Source: CAVQBC01 sp963848415 (GTDB taxonomy: Bacteria > Actinomycetota > Thermoleophilia > Solirubrobacterales > Solirubrobacteraceae). Taken from it: a stretch of 64,000 nt of DNA. The notes beneath the pieces were generated by a model that was not told the DNA's origin, ran no database searches, and saw only the letters and a program-made list of their open reading frames with translations. Both the position numbers and the translations under genes were made by a program. Within the stretch, counting starts at the first letter, position 1. Every line of letters begins with the position of its first letter. Below, piece by piece: positions 9,152-16,920 of the stretch. The stretch is from assembly GCA_963848415.1 (NCBI GenBank), contig CAWKDN010000002.1, forward strand, positions 496,001 to 560,000, in the 5' to 3' direction.

Positions 9152-9221
9152 TACCCCGGAGCGATGCCGGTCCGGATCAACGCGGGCACGCTCGCTGCGG
9201 CCGCTGGAGCGGTTTGCGCCG

Positions 9222-9380
9222 ATGGGCCGGGCCCTCACCGGCCGCTGGTCGGGCACGCGCTTCGTGCTCGGGCCGTGGCCATGGATGTTCCTGGTCTACG
9301 TGTTCGACGAGGAAGACGACGCGGTGTTCGTCGTCTCCATCCAGGACGGGCGGGCGTCCGAGGCCGCGACCGGGGAGTGA
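9222..9380 (+). pseudogene. ParE/RelE-like toxin remnant
   Basis: This frame encodes only 52 residues from its single ATG but reads like the C-terminal half of a ParE/RelE toxin: a GRALTGRWSGTRFVLGPW segment, then LVYVFDEEDDAVFVVSIQDGR, matching the GRWxGxRxxRxGxYRVVY...VVVxxIxHGR pattern. The conserved R/Y of the GxYRV strand is replaced by PWPWMFLVY. The same frame stays open upstream into 9119 without any start codon, and no cognate antitoxin precedes it. I read it as a decayed or truncated toxin gene. Its stop falls 2 nt before the convergent membrane gene. Family assignment is by pattern only. Confidence 0.4.
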
Positions 9381-9381
9381 T

Positions 9382-10458
9382 TCAGGCGGTCGCCGGCCGC
9401 GTCGGCCTGCCGAGCGGATCGCAGAGGTCCGGGCGCTCCGGGTTGTCGAGGCCCTTGCGCAGCGCCGCGAAGGCGGCGGCGCCGAGGAGCAGCGGGATCC
9501 AGAAGAGGATCACCCGGTAGGCGAGCACCGCCGCGGCCGTCGGGGCGGCCGGGATGCCGTAGACGATCAGCGCGCCGATCAGCCCGCCGTCGATGCCGCC
9601 GATCCCGCCCGGGATCGGCAGCAGGCCGCCGAGCTGCCCGATCAGGTAGCCCATCAGCACGAGCGTCAGCGCCGGCGACTCGCCGAAGGCCTCAAAGCAC
9701 GCCCACAGGACCGCGTTGTCGAACGCCCAGTAGCCGAGCGAGCCGGCGATGACGCGCCAGTCGCGGCGGCGCAGGACGTGGCCCGCCTCGCGCACCCCCT
9801 CCTCGAGCGCGTCGACCGCGGCGGCGAGCCAGCGGCGCGGCCGGCTCATCGCCTCCCGGTCACGGCCGCCGCGCCGGGCCGCGAGCGCCGGGATCGCGGC
9901 CACCGCAGCGATGGCGGCCACGGCCAGCCCGGCCGGCAGGAGCGTGAGCAGCCAGGAGACGCTGGGCCCGGCGCCGAGCCACATGGCGATCCCGAGCACC
10001 GCGACCGCCAGGAAGTTCGCGGCGCTCTTGAGCACGTAGAAGGCGACGGTCCGCCGGGCGATCTCGGCCGCCGGCATGCCGCCCTTGCCCAGCGCCCACG
10101 CGCCGAAGGCCAGCCCGCCGGCGCCGCTGGCGGGCACGATCGACCCGACGGCCAGCTCGGACATCCCGAGCTCGTAGCTCGAGCGCCACGTCATCCGCGG
10201 GCAGAAGACGGGCTTGAACATCAGCACGTAGGAGAGGCAGGAGAGGACCTGCAGCGCGACGGCGACCGCCAGCCAGGCCGGGTCGGCGGCGGTGAGCCGC
10301 TCGCGCACCTCCCCCAGCCCTGGCGCCAGCCACGCAACGAGGCCGACCACGACGAGCAACGCGACGACCTGCAGCACGCGCCGCCGCAGCCGCCGCGCGT
10401 CCAGCGCGTCGGGCAGCGGCTCGGGCGGCGGGATCTCTCGGGCCTCGAGCTGCGTCAC
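9382..10458 (-). CDS. YbhN/LPG-synthase-TM-like flippase-domain membrane protein
   Basis: A polytopic membrane protein of the lysylphosphatidylglycerol-synthase TM / UPF0104 family, 358 aa from the GTG at 10458. About eight hydrophobic segments are visible. Family hallmarks are the SELAVGSIVPASGAGGLAFG block and the LLPIPGGIGGIDGGLIGAL motif near the C-terminus. Members act in lipid or glycolipid translocation or export, but no substrate can be named here. Upstream in-frame ATGs at 10500 and 10509 would add 14-17 residues and overlap the divergent vapB start, so the start is uncertain. Confidence 0.85.
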   Translation of the reverse strand: MTQLEAREIPPPEPLPDALDARRLRRRVLQVVALLVVVGLVAWLAPGLGEVRERLTAADPAWLAVAVALQVLSCLSYVLMFKPVFCPRMTWRSSYELGMSELAVGSIVPASGAGGLAFGAWALGKGGMPAAEIARRTVAFYVLKSAANFLAVAVLGIAMWLGAGPSVSWLLTLLPAGLAVAAIAAVAAIPALAARRGGRDREAMSRPRRWLAAAVDALEEGVREAGHVLRRRDWRVIAGSLGYWAFDNAVLWACFEAFGESPALTLVLMGYLIGQLGGLLPIPGGIGGIDGGLIGALIVYGIPAAPTAAAVLAYRVILFWIPLLLGAAAFAALRKGLDNPERPDLCDPLGRPTRPATA

Positions 10459-10498
10459 CCCTCGATGATGACCGGCTGCACCCGTCGCCGTGTATGGC

Positions 10499-10720
10499 AT
10501 GCGGCGCACGACGATCTATCTGCCCGACGAGCTCAAGGCGGCGCTCGAGCGGACCGCCGCGGCGCAGGGGACGAGCGAGGCCGAGATCGTGCACAGCGCG
10601 GTGGCCTCCGCCACCGCCGCGGAGGCCCATCCGCGGTCGCGGCTGCCGCTCTTCGACAGCGGCGATCCAACGCTCGCCGACCGTGTCGAGGACGAGCTGG
10701 CCGCCGGCTTCGGCGAGTGA
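10499..10720 (+). CDS. vapB: ribbon-helix-helix antitoxin (VapB-like)
   Basis: A 73-aa antitoxin. RRTTIYLPDELKAALERTA is the beta strand and first helix of a CopG/Arc ribbon-helix-helix DNA-binding domain, and GTSEAEIVHSAVASA is the second helix. The acidic C-terminal half (FDSGDPTLADRVEDELAAGFGE) is the probable toxin-binding region. Such antitoxins repress their own operon together with the toxin. The gene overlaps vapC by 4 nt (GTGA). A GTG at 10490 would add three residues. Confidence 0.85.
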   Translation: MRRTTIYLPDELKAALERTAAAQGTSEAEIVHSAVASATAAEAHPRSRLPLFDSGDPTLADRVEDELAAGFGE

Positions 10721-11133
10721 TCCTGCTCGACACGAGCGGGCTGCTCGCCGCGCTCGACGTCGCCCAGCACCGCCACGGGGAGGCTGCGGCCAGCCTCGCA
10801 GAGGCGTCTCCGCCGTTCCTGCTCTCGCCGTTCGTGCTCTCGCCGTTCGACGACCTGCTGCTGCGGCGAGTCGGCCGGGCGGCGCGCAGCAGCCTGCTCG
10901 AAGAAGTCGAGCGAGGCGCCTACCAGCTTCAGCCGTTCTCGTCGTCCGACGTGCAGACCGCGCGCGCGATCGTCGAGCGCCACGCCGATCTGGCGATCAG
11001 CCTCGCCGACGCCTCGATCGCCGTGCTCGCCGCCCAGACCGGCGTGCGCGACGTGCTCACGCTCGACGAGCGCCACTTCCGGGTGCTCACCGTCGGCGGC
11101 GAAGCCTTTCGGCTGCTGCCCGCCGACGCGTGA
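10717..11133 (+). CDS. vapC: PIN-domain ribonuclease toxin VapC
   Basis: A 138-aa PIN-domain RNase. The four acidic positions expected for metal binding are visible: Asp5 in LLDTSGLLAALD, an Asp in LSPFDDLLLR (usually Glu), Asp in ISLADASIAVLA, and Asp in LTLDERHF. VapC toxins cleave initiator tRNA, other tRNAs or rRNA; the target cannot be deduced. The GTG start overlaps the vapB stop, so translation is coupled. The gene converges on rseP with a 13-nt gap. Confidence 0.88.
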   Translation: MILLDTSGLLAALDVAQHRHGEAAASLAEASPPFLLSPFVLSPFDDLLLRRVGRAARSSLLEEVERGAYQLQPFSSSDVQTARAIVERHADLAISLADASIAVLAAQTGVRDVLTLDERHFRVLTVGGEAFRLLPADA

Positions 11134-11146
11134 CGGCGAGAGGCGC

Positions 11147-12235
11147 TCAGCGGGTCGGGACGCCGAACCCGTCGCCGGTCAGGCGCCCGATGTCGTTCGT
11201 CAACCCGATGACGAACAACCCGATGACCAGGGCGAAGCCGATGAAGCCGGCGCGCTCCATGACCGCGAAGGGGATCGCCTTGCCGCGCACCTTCTCGGCG
11301 AGCGCCCAGAAGATGTGGCCGCCGTCGAGCGGCAGGAACGGGAAGAGGTTGATGACGCCGAGCGAGAGCGAGACGACGGCGAGCAGGAAGACGGCGCGGG
11401 TGGTGCTGAACTCGAAGCTCTGACGGGTCGCCTCGTAGGCACCGACGACGCTGCCGAGCTCCTCGCGCTTCTCGGCCTCGAAGATGCCGGCGATCGTCGA
11501 GACGGTGGCGCTGGTCACCGCCCACATCGTGTCGAGGCTGAGCTCGGCCGCCTTGAGCGGGCCGGCGTCGCGCTGGACCTGGTCGAAGCCGAAGCCGAGC
11601 CGCGTCCGGGGCGGGTCGGCGCCGGCGTCGTAGATCGGGGTCAGCGCGAAGCTCAGCTCCTCGCCGTCGCGGACGACGGTGACGCGGGCGGGCTCGGAGG
11701 CCTTGCAGCCGGCGGTCGGAGGCTGCTCGGCGCAGGTATGGGTCCCGATCTGGCGGGCCAGCGCCTCCTGCTCGCCACGGACGCCGTCGACCGCGACCAG
11801 CTCGTCGCCGGCCTTCAGCGCCGTGGCCGCGGGATAGTTCGGCTCGATCGCCCCGAGGCGGGTGCTGGGCTCCGCGTAGCCGTTGAAGAAGAAGATGCCC
11901 GCCAGCAGCAGGAAGGCCAGCACCAGGTTGACCGTCGGGCCGGCGAGGATCACGACGATCCGCTTCCACACGGGTTGGCGGAAGTAGGCCCGGTGGGCGA
12001 CCTCCGGCGGGATCTCCTCGTGCGGGTTCATGCCGGTGATCTTCACGTAGCCGCCGAGCGGGATCGCTGCGACGCCGTAGGTCGTCTCCCCGCGCCGGAA
12101 CTTGGCCAGCATCGGCCCGAAGAAGAGCGAGAACTTCTCGACCCGCATCCCGACGGCCTTGGCCGCCGCGAAGTGGCCCGCCTCGTGCAGGATGATCAGC
12201 AGCGCGAAGCCCAGGAAGGCGAGCACCCAGCTCAT
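11147..12235 (-). CDS. rseP: site-2 zinc metalloprotease RseP (M50)
   Basis: A 362-aa intramembrane protease for regulated intramembrane proteolysis of anti-sigma factors or signal peptides. The zinc motif HEAGH is in the first helix (about residues 17-21). A PDZ-like segment (GAIEPNYPAATALKAGDELVAVDG) follows the second helix, and the third zinc ligand is in LPLDGGH near residue 305. An unusual two-Cys stretch (THTCAEQPPTAGCKASE) interrupts the PDZ region. The ATG overlaps the dxr stop by 4 nt. It is the last gene of the rpsB operon here. Confidence 0.95.
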   Translation of the reverse strand: MSWVLAFLGFALLIILHEAGHFAAAKAVGMRVEKFSLFFGPMLAKFRRGETTYGVAAIPLGGYVKITGMNPHEEIPPEVAHRAYFRQPVWKRIVVILAGPTVNLVLAFLLLAGIFFFNGYAEPSTRLGAIEPNYPAATALKAGDELVAVDGVRGEQEALARQIGTHTCAEQPPTAGCKASEPARVTVVRDGEELSFALTPIYDAGADPPRTRLGFGFDQVQRDAGPLKAAELSLDTMWAVTSATVSTIAGIFEAEKREELGSVVGAYEATRQSFEFSTTRAVFLLAVVSLSLGVINLFPFLPLDGGHIFWALAEKVRGKAIPFAVMERAGFIGFALVIGLFVIGLTNDIGRLTGDGFGVPTR

Positions 12236-13398
12236 CCGGTCCGCCCCGCCGCCCTGGCCTCGACCAGCTCGCCGGCCACCGCCCGGGCCTCGGCGTCGGC
12301 CGCGTAGAGCGTCTCGAAGGAGTGCACGGGCGTGGCGCCGAGCCGGTCGAGTGCCCCCTCGATGACCTCGGCGATGCCCAGGAAGGTCAGGCGGTCGCGC
12401 AGGAAGGCGTGCACGGCGATCTCGTTGGCGGCGTTGAGCACGCACGGAGCGGTCCCGCCCGCGACCGCCGCCTCGCGCGAGAGCGCCAGGCACGGGAACG
12501 CCGCCTCGTCGGGCGCCTCGAAGGTCAACGACCCCACGGCGGCGAGATCGAGCGGCGGCAGCTGCAGATCGGCGCGCTCGGGGTGGTAGAGCGCGTAGGC
12601 GATCGCGACGCGCATGTCGGGCAGGCCCATGTGCGCGAGCGTCGCGCCGTCGGACAGCGAGACGAGCGCATGGACGATCGACTGCGGATGGACGACCACA
12701 TCGATCTGGTCGTAGGGCGTGCCGAAGAGGTGGTGGGCCTCCATGACCTCGAGGCCCTTGTTCATCAGCGTGGCCGAGTCGATCGTGATCTTGCCGCCCA
12801 TCGCCCACGTCGGATGGCGCAGCGCCTGCTCGACCGTCACCCCGGCCAGCTGCTCGCGCGTGCGCCCGCGGAACGGCCCGCCGGAGGCGGTGATGGTCAG
12901 CTTGTCGACCGAGCCGGCCGGCTCGCCCGTGAGCAGGTGATGCAGCGCCGAGTGCTCGGAGTCGATCGGCAGCAGCCGGGCGCCGGTGGCCTCCGCGAGC
13001 GCGCCGACCAGCTCGCCGCCCACCACGAGCGACTCCTTGTTGGCCAGCGCGACGTCGATCCCCTCGCCGAGCGCGACGATGGTCGGCCCGAGCCCGGCGG
13101 AGCCGACGATCGCGTTGACCACGAGGTCGGCGTCGGAGTCGGCGACGAGCCGGACGAGGCCCTCGGCGCCGCCCAGCACCTCGCCCTCCGTCCACAGTTC
13201 CGCTGCGCGCGCGGCGGCGTCGGCGTCCGACAGCGCGATCCGGCGGACCCCGTGCTCGCGGGCGAGGGCGACGAGCTCGGCGTGCGAGGTCCCCGCCGAG
13301 AGCCCGACGAGCTCGAAGCGCTCACCGGCGCGGGCGACGACGTCGAGCGCCTGGGCTCCGATCGAGCCGGTCGCGCCGAGGATGAGCAGCCGCGTCAT
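12232..13398 (-). CDS. dxr: 1-deoxy-D-xylulose 5-phosphate reductoisomerase
   Basis: Dxr makes MEP from DXP with NADPH, the committed step of the MEP pathway. At 388 aa it has the usual length. The N-terminal Rossmann motif is LGATGSIGAQALDVV. The catalytic segment SEHSALHH contains the metal-binding Glu, with ITASGGPFR and HPTWAMGGKITIDSATLMNKGLE downstream. It lies between cdsA (64-nt gap) and rseP (4-nt overlap). ispG, the other MEP gene in the window, is at 263-1555. Confidence 0.97.
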   Translation of the reverse strand: MTRLLILGATGSIGAQALDVVARAGERFELVGLSAGTSHAELVALAREHGVRRIALSDADAAARAAELWTEGEVLGGAEGLVRLVADSDADLVVNAIVGSAGLGPTIVALGEGIDVALANKESLVVGGELVGALAEATGARLLPIDSEHSALHHLLTGEPAGSVDKLTITASGGPFRGRTREQLAGVTVEQALRHPTWAMGGKITIDSATLMNKGLEVMEAHHLFGTPYDQIDVVVHPQSIVHALVSLSDGATLAHMGLPDMRVAIAYALYHPERADLQLPPLDLAAVGSLTFEAPDEAAFPCLALSREAAVAGGTAPCVLNAANEIAVHAFLRDRLTFLGIAEVIEGALDRLGATPVHSFETLYAADAEARAVAGELVEARAAGRTG

Positions 13399-13462
13399 GA
13401 GCCGCCCATTGTGGCAGCGGCCGCCTATGGCGCCGCTAAGCAGCTGCGCGCGCTGCTGGCGC

Positions 13463-14353
13463 TCAGATCACCAGCGCGAGCGCGACGTAGTAGCCGGCTA
13501 CGAGGCTGAAGAACGCCGCGTCGAGCCGGTCCAGCGCCCCGCCGTGGACGCCGAACAGCCCGCCGGAGTCCTTGACGCCCGAGTCGCGCTTGACCTTGGA
13601 CTCGAAGAGGTCGCCGAGCGGCGCCGCGAGCGCCACCGCGACGCCGAGCAGCAGCGCCTCGCCGTGGGAGAGCCAGTCCTGGTAGAGGCCGGCGACCCAG
13701 GTGCCGATCACGGCAGCGACCATCCCGATGACGAGGCCCTCGGCCGTCTTGTTGGGCGAGATCCGCGGCGCCAGCCGGCGCTGGCCGAGGAAGCGCCCGC
13801 CGAGGTAGGCGCCCGTGTCGCCCACGAACGTGCCGACCAGGATGTCGACGATCAGCGCGCCGCCGTGTCCGAGCTCGCGCAGCAGGATCACGTGGGCCAG
13901 CGCGAGCCCGATCCAGTAGATGCCCATGTAGGTGATGGCCATTCCGCCGGTGAGCGGGACGTCCTCGCGCTCGGGCATCACGAGCCCGAGCAGGAAGACG
14001 AGCGGGATGGCGCCGACCGCCGCCAGCAGCACGGTGCGCTCGGTCCCCCAGTAGGCCGCGGCGGCGAGCCCGATCAGCGCCAGGAAGCCGGCGAGCTTGA
14101 CCGGGCGCGTGCGCTCGAACATGCGAAACAGCTCGTGCATGCAGACGAGGCACAGCGCCAGCACGCCGCCCGCGAAGATCAGGCCGCCCTGGGCGATGAT
14201 GAAGATCGCGAAGGCGAGCGCCGGGATCGAGACCAGCACGCGCGCGCCGAGGTCCGAGCCGCCGCGCCGGGCGGGCGGCCGCCGCTGCCCGCCGCCGCCG
14301 GCCGGCGCGCGGCGCACGGGGCGCGGCCGGCGGGTCGCCGCCCTCCCGCTCAC
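13463..14353 (-). CDS. cdsA: phosphatidate cytidylyltransferase
   Basis: CdsA forms CDP-diacylglycerol from phosphatidate and CTP, the precursor of all membrane phospholipids. The 296-aa product has about eight transmembrane segments after a 60-residue Arg/Pro-rich cytoplasmic N-terminus. The C-terminal signature is LAPRISPNKTAEGLVIG, then GDLFESKVKRDSGVKDSGG and HGGALDRLDA, with the conserved D residues. The GTG start overlaps the uppS stop by 4 nt. The basic N-terminal extension is longer than in E. coli CdsA but common in actinobacteria. Confidence 0.95.
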   Translation of the reverse strand: MSGRAATRRPRPVRRAPAGGGGQRRPPARRGGSDLGARVLVSIPALAFAIFIIAQGGLIFAGGVLALCLVCMHELFRMFERTRPVKLAGFLALIGLAAAAYWGTERTVLLAAVGAIPLVFLLGLVMPEREDVPLTGGMAITYMGIYWIGLALAHVILLRELGHGGALIVDILVGTFVGDTGAYLGGRFLGQRRLAPRISPNKTAEGLVIGMVAAVIGTWVAGLYQDWLSHGEALLLGVAVALAAPLGDLFESKVKRDSGVKDSGGLFGVHGGALDRLDAAFFSLVAGYYVALALVI

Positions 14354-15021
14354 CGTCCGCCGAAGCGCCGGCGGCGCGCGTCGAACTCCGCCAGGGCCGC
14401 CTCGAAGTCCGCGCGCGAGAAGTCGGGCCACAGGACCTCGGTGAAGAGCAGCTCGGAGTAGGCCGACTGCCAGAGCAGGTAGTTGGAGAGCCGCTGCTCG
14501 CCGCTCGTGCGGATGATCAGGTCGGGGTCGTGCATCTCCGGCGCGTAGAGGTGGGCGCGGAACTCCGCCTCGGTCGTGCCGGTGAACGCGCGCGCGGCGT
14601 CGATGATCTCCGCCCGCCCGCCGTAGTTGAAGGCCACGAAGAAGGTGATGCGGTCGTTGGCCCCGGTGAGCTCCTCCGCCCAGCCGATCTGCTCGATCAG
14701 GTGCGGGTCCACCCCCTCGCGGCGCCCGAGGAAGCGCATGCGCACGCCCTCGGCGTGCAGCTCGGGCGTCTCGGCCAGGATCCGCTCGGAGAACATCGCC
14801 ATCAGCGCCTGCACCTCGGCCGGCGGCCGCGCCCAGTTCTCGGTGGAGAACGAGTAGACGGTCAGCTCGCGGATGCCGAGGTCGGCGGCGTCGCGCAGGC
14901 GGGCCTTGACCGTGTCGGCGCCGGCGGCGTGTCCCTCGGCCACCGAGAGCCCGCGCTGGCGGGCCCAGCGCCCGTTGCCGTCCGTGATGATCGCGACGTG
15001 GGTGGCGCGCTCGGCGCTCAC
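14350..15021 (-). CDS. uppS: undecaprenyl (polyprenyl) diphosphate synthase
   Basis: The cis-prenyltransferase that makes the C50-C55 lipid carrier for murein and wall polymers. At 223 aa it shows the diphosphate-binding motif ITDGNGRWARQRG with the catalytic Asp, SFSTENWARP, and the C-terminal DLIIRTSGEQRLSNYLLWQ. In that last motif LSNYL contains the usual SNF/Y-type residues. The GTG start overlaps frr and the stop overlaps cdsA. Chain length cannot be read from sequence. Confidence 0.96.
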   Translation of the reverse strand: MSAERATHVAIITDGNGRWARQRGLSVAEGHAAGADTVKARLRDAADLGIRELTVYSFSTENWARPPAEVQALMAMFSERILAETPELHAEGVRMRFLGRREGVDPHLIEQIGWAEELTGANDRITFFVAFNYGGRAEIIDAARAFTGTTEAEFRAHLYAPEMHDPDLIIRTSGEQRLSNYLLWQSAYSELLFTEVLWPDFSRADFEAALAEFDARRRRFGGR

Positions 15022-15581
15022 ACCTCGAGGATCTCTTCTTCCTTGCCCTTGAGCGAGGTCTCGAGCTCGGAGATCTTCGCGTCGGTGAGCTTCTGCAGGG
15101 CGTCCTCGGCGCGATGCTCGTCGTCGGAGCCGGCCTCGCCCGCGTCGCGCAGCTCGCGCAGGTCGTGCATGACGTCGCGGCGGATGTTGCGGATCGCCAC
15201 CCGGCCCTCCTCCGCGAGCCCGCGCACCACCTTGACCAGCTGCTTGCGCCGCTCCTCGGTCAGCTCCGGGATGACCAGGCGGATGACCTGGCCGTCGTTG
15301 TTGGGCGTCAGCCCGATGTCGGACTCGAGGATCGAGCGCTCGATCGACTTGATCGAGCTCTTGTCGTAGGGCTGCACGGTGAGCAGGCGGGCCTCGGAGG
15401 CCGAGATGTTCGCGAGCTGGCGCAGCGGCGTCTGGGAGCCGTAGTAGTCGACCTGGATGCGGTCCAGCAGCGCCGGGCTGGCGCGCCCGGTGCGCACGGA
15501 GTTGAACTTCTGGCGCGTCGCGTCCACGGACTTGTCCATGTGCTCGCGCGCGTCGGCGAGGAATTCGTCGATCAGGCTCAC
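15018..15581 (-). CDS. frr: ribosome recycling factor
   Basis: RRF, with EF-G, splits the post-termination ribosome. The 187-aa product is of standard length. It has the conserved VRTGRASPALLDRIQVDYYG block in domain I and the C-terminal three-helix region with RRDVMHDLRELRDAGEAGSDDEHRAEDALQKLTD in family register. The GTG start overlaps the pyrH stop by 4 nt and the stop overlaps the uppS start. An upstream ATG at 15683 lies inside pyrH and is rejected. Confidence 0.97.
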   Translation of the reverse strand: MSLIDEFLADAREHMDKSVDATRQKFNSVRTGRASPALLDRIQVDYYGSQTPLRQLANISASEARLLTVQPYDKSSIKSIERSILESDIGLTPNNDGQVIRLVIPELTEERRKQLVKVVRGLAEEGRVAIRNIRRDVMHDLRELRDAGEAGSDDEHRAEDALQKLTDAKISELETSLKGKEEEILEV

Positions 15582-16297
15582 GTCGTCACCAGCGTTCCGA
15601 CCTTCTCGCCGGAAACTATCCGATCGATGTTGCCCTCGTCGCTCATGTTGAAGACGTAGATCGGCAGGTGGTTGTCCATGCACAGCGACAGCGCGGTGGA
15701 GTCCATGACCTTCAGATCGCGCTGCAGCGCCTCGCGCGCGGTGATCTCGTCGATGAGCTCGGCCGCCGGGTCGGTGCGGGGGTCAGCGGTGTAGACGCCG
15801 TCGACGTTGTTCTTGGCCATCAGGATGGCCTCGGCGTGCATCTCGAGGGCGCGCAGGGCGGCGGCGGTGTCCGAGGTGAAGAACGGGTTGCCGGTGCCGG
15901 CCGCGAAGATGACCACGCGGCCCTTCTCCAGGTGGCGCATGGCGCGGCGGCGGATGTAGGGCTCGGCGACCTCGGAGATGGTGATCGCCGACTGCACGCG
16001 CGTGTGGACGCCGAGGTGCTCGAGCGCGTCCTGGAGGGTCAGCGCGTTGAGGACGATGGCGAGCATGCCCATGTAGTCGGCGGTCGCCCGGTCCATGCCC
16101 TTCGCAGCGCCCTCCAGGCCCCGGTAGATGTTGCCCGCGCCGAGCACGACCGAGACCTGGACGCCACGGTCGTGCACGCCCTTGAGCTGCTGGGCGATGG
16201 CCTGGACGCGCTCGGGGTCGGTGCCGTATTCCAGGTCGCCCATCAGCGCCTCGCCGGAGAGCTTGACGAGGATCCGCTCGAACACGGGCTCGGGCAT
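15578..16297 (-). CDS. pyrH: UMP kinase
   Basis: Bacterial UMP kinase phosphorylates UMP to UDP in pyrimidine synthesis. The 239-aa amino-acid-kinase-fold protein shows RILVKLSGEALMG at the N-terminus, VVLGAGNIYRGLEGA, the DRATADYMGMLAIVLNAL helix, and GTGNPFFTSDTAAALRA. The ATG at 16297 lies 11 nt after the tsf stop. The order rpsB-tsf-pyrH-frr is widely conserved. Confidence 0.97.
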   Translation of the reverse strand: MPEPVFERILVKLSGEALMGDLEYGTDPERVQAIAQQLKGVHDRGVQVSVVLGAGNIYRGLEGAAKGMDRATADYMGMLAIVLNALTLQDALEHLGVHTRVQSAITISEVAEPYIRRRAMRHLEKGRVVIFAAGTGNPFFTSDTAAALRALEMHAEAILMAKNNVDGVYTADPRTDPAAELIDEITAREALQRDLKVMDSTALSLCMDNHLPIYVFNMSDEGNIDRIVSGEKVGTLVTT

Positions 16298-16308
16298 CAG
16301 TGGCGCAC

Positions 16309-16920
16309 CTACGCGACCCCGACCGCGAAGCGGGCGAAGCGGCGGATGACGACGTTCTCGCCCAGCGTGCCCGCCAGCTCGGCGCGCAGCTGCTCGATCG
16401 TCTTGCCGCCGTGCTTGTCCTCGTTGACGTGGACCTGGTCGAGCAGGACGACCTCCTCCATCCACTTGCGCAGCTTGCCCTCGGCGATCTTCGGGCGCAC
16501 CTGCTCGGGGCGGTCGGCGGCCTGCTGCTCGAAGACGCGCAGCTCGGCCTGCTTGACGTCCTCGGGCACGTCGTCCTGGCTGACGTAGCGCGTGGTCGGG
16601 ACGGCGGCGACGTGCAGCGCGACCTCGCGGGCGAAGGCCACGAAGTCCTCGTTGCGGGCGACGAAGTCGGTGTTGCAGTCGACCTCGACGAGCACGCCGA
16701 CCTTGCCGGTGGCGTGGATGTAGGCCTGCACGGTGCCCTCGGTGGCCTCGCGGCCGCCGACCTTCACCGCCTTGTCGCCGAGGCGCACGCGCAGCAGCTC
16801 GACGGCGGCGTCGACGTCGCCGCCGGTCTCGGAGAGGGCGTTCTTGCAGTCCATCATGCCGGCGCCGGTCTGGTCGCGCAGCTCCTTGACCTGCGCGGCG
16901 GAGATGTTGGTGGTGCTCAC
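16309..16920 (-). CDS. tsf: translation elongation factor Ts
   Basis: EF-Ts is the nucleotide exchange factor of EF-Tu. This is a short form (203 aa), as in many actinobacteria and thermophiles, with one core subdomain. The N-terminal UBA-like region VKELRDQTGAGMMDCKNAL and the EF-Tu contact motif VDCNTDFVARNEDF are intact. The C-terminus has LLDQVHVNEDKHGGKTI. The GTG start overlaps the rpsB stop by 4 nt. Confidence 0.97.
   Translation of the reverse strand: MSTTNISAAQVKELRDQTGAGMMDCKNALSETGGDVDAAVELLRVRLGDKAVKVGGREATEGTVQAYIHATGKVGVLVEVDCNTDFVARNEDFVAFAREVALHVAAVPTTRYVSQDDVPEDVKQAELRVFEQQAADRPEQVRPKIAEGKLRKWMEEVVLLDQVHVNEDKHGGKTIEQLRAELAGTLGENVVIRRFARFAVGVA

Noticed and set aside
9139..11133. 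664-codon plus-strand frame
   Set aside because: Only its last part (10717-11133) is real, as vapC in the same frame. The rest is antisense to the YbhN-like gene.
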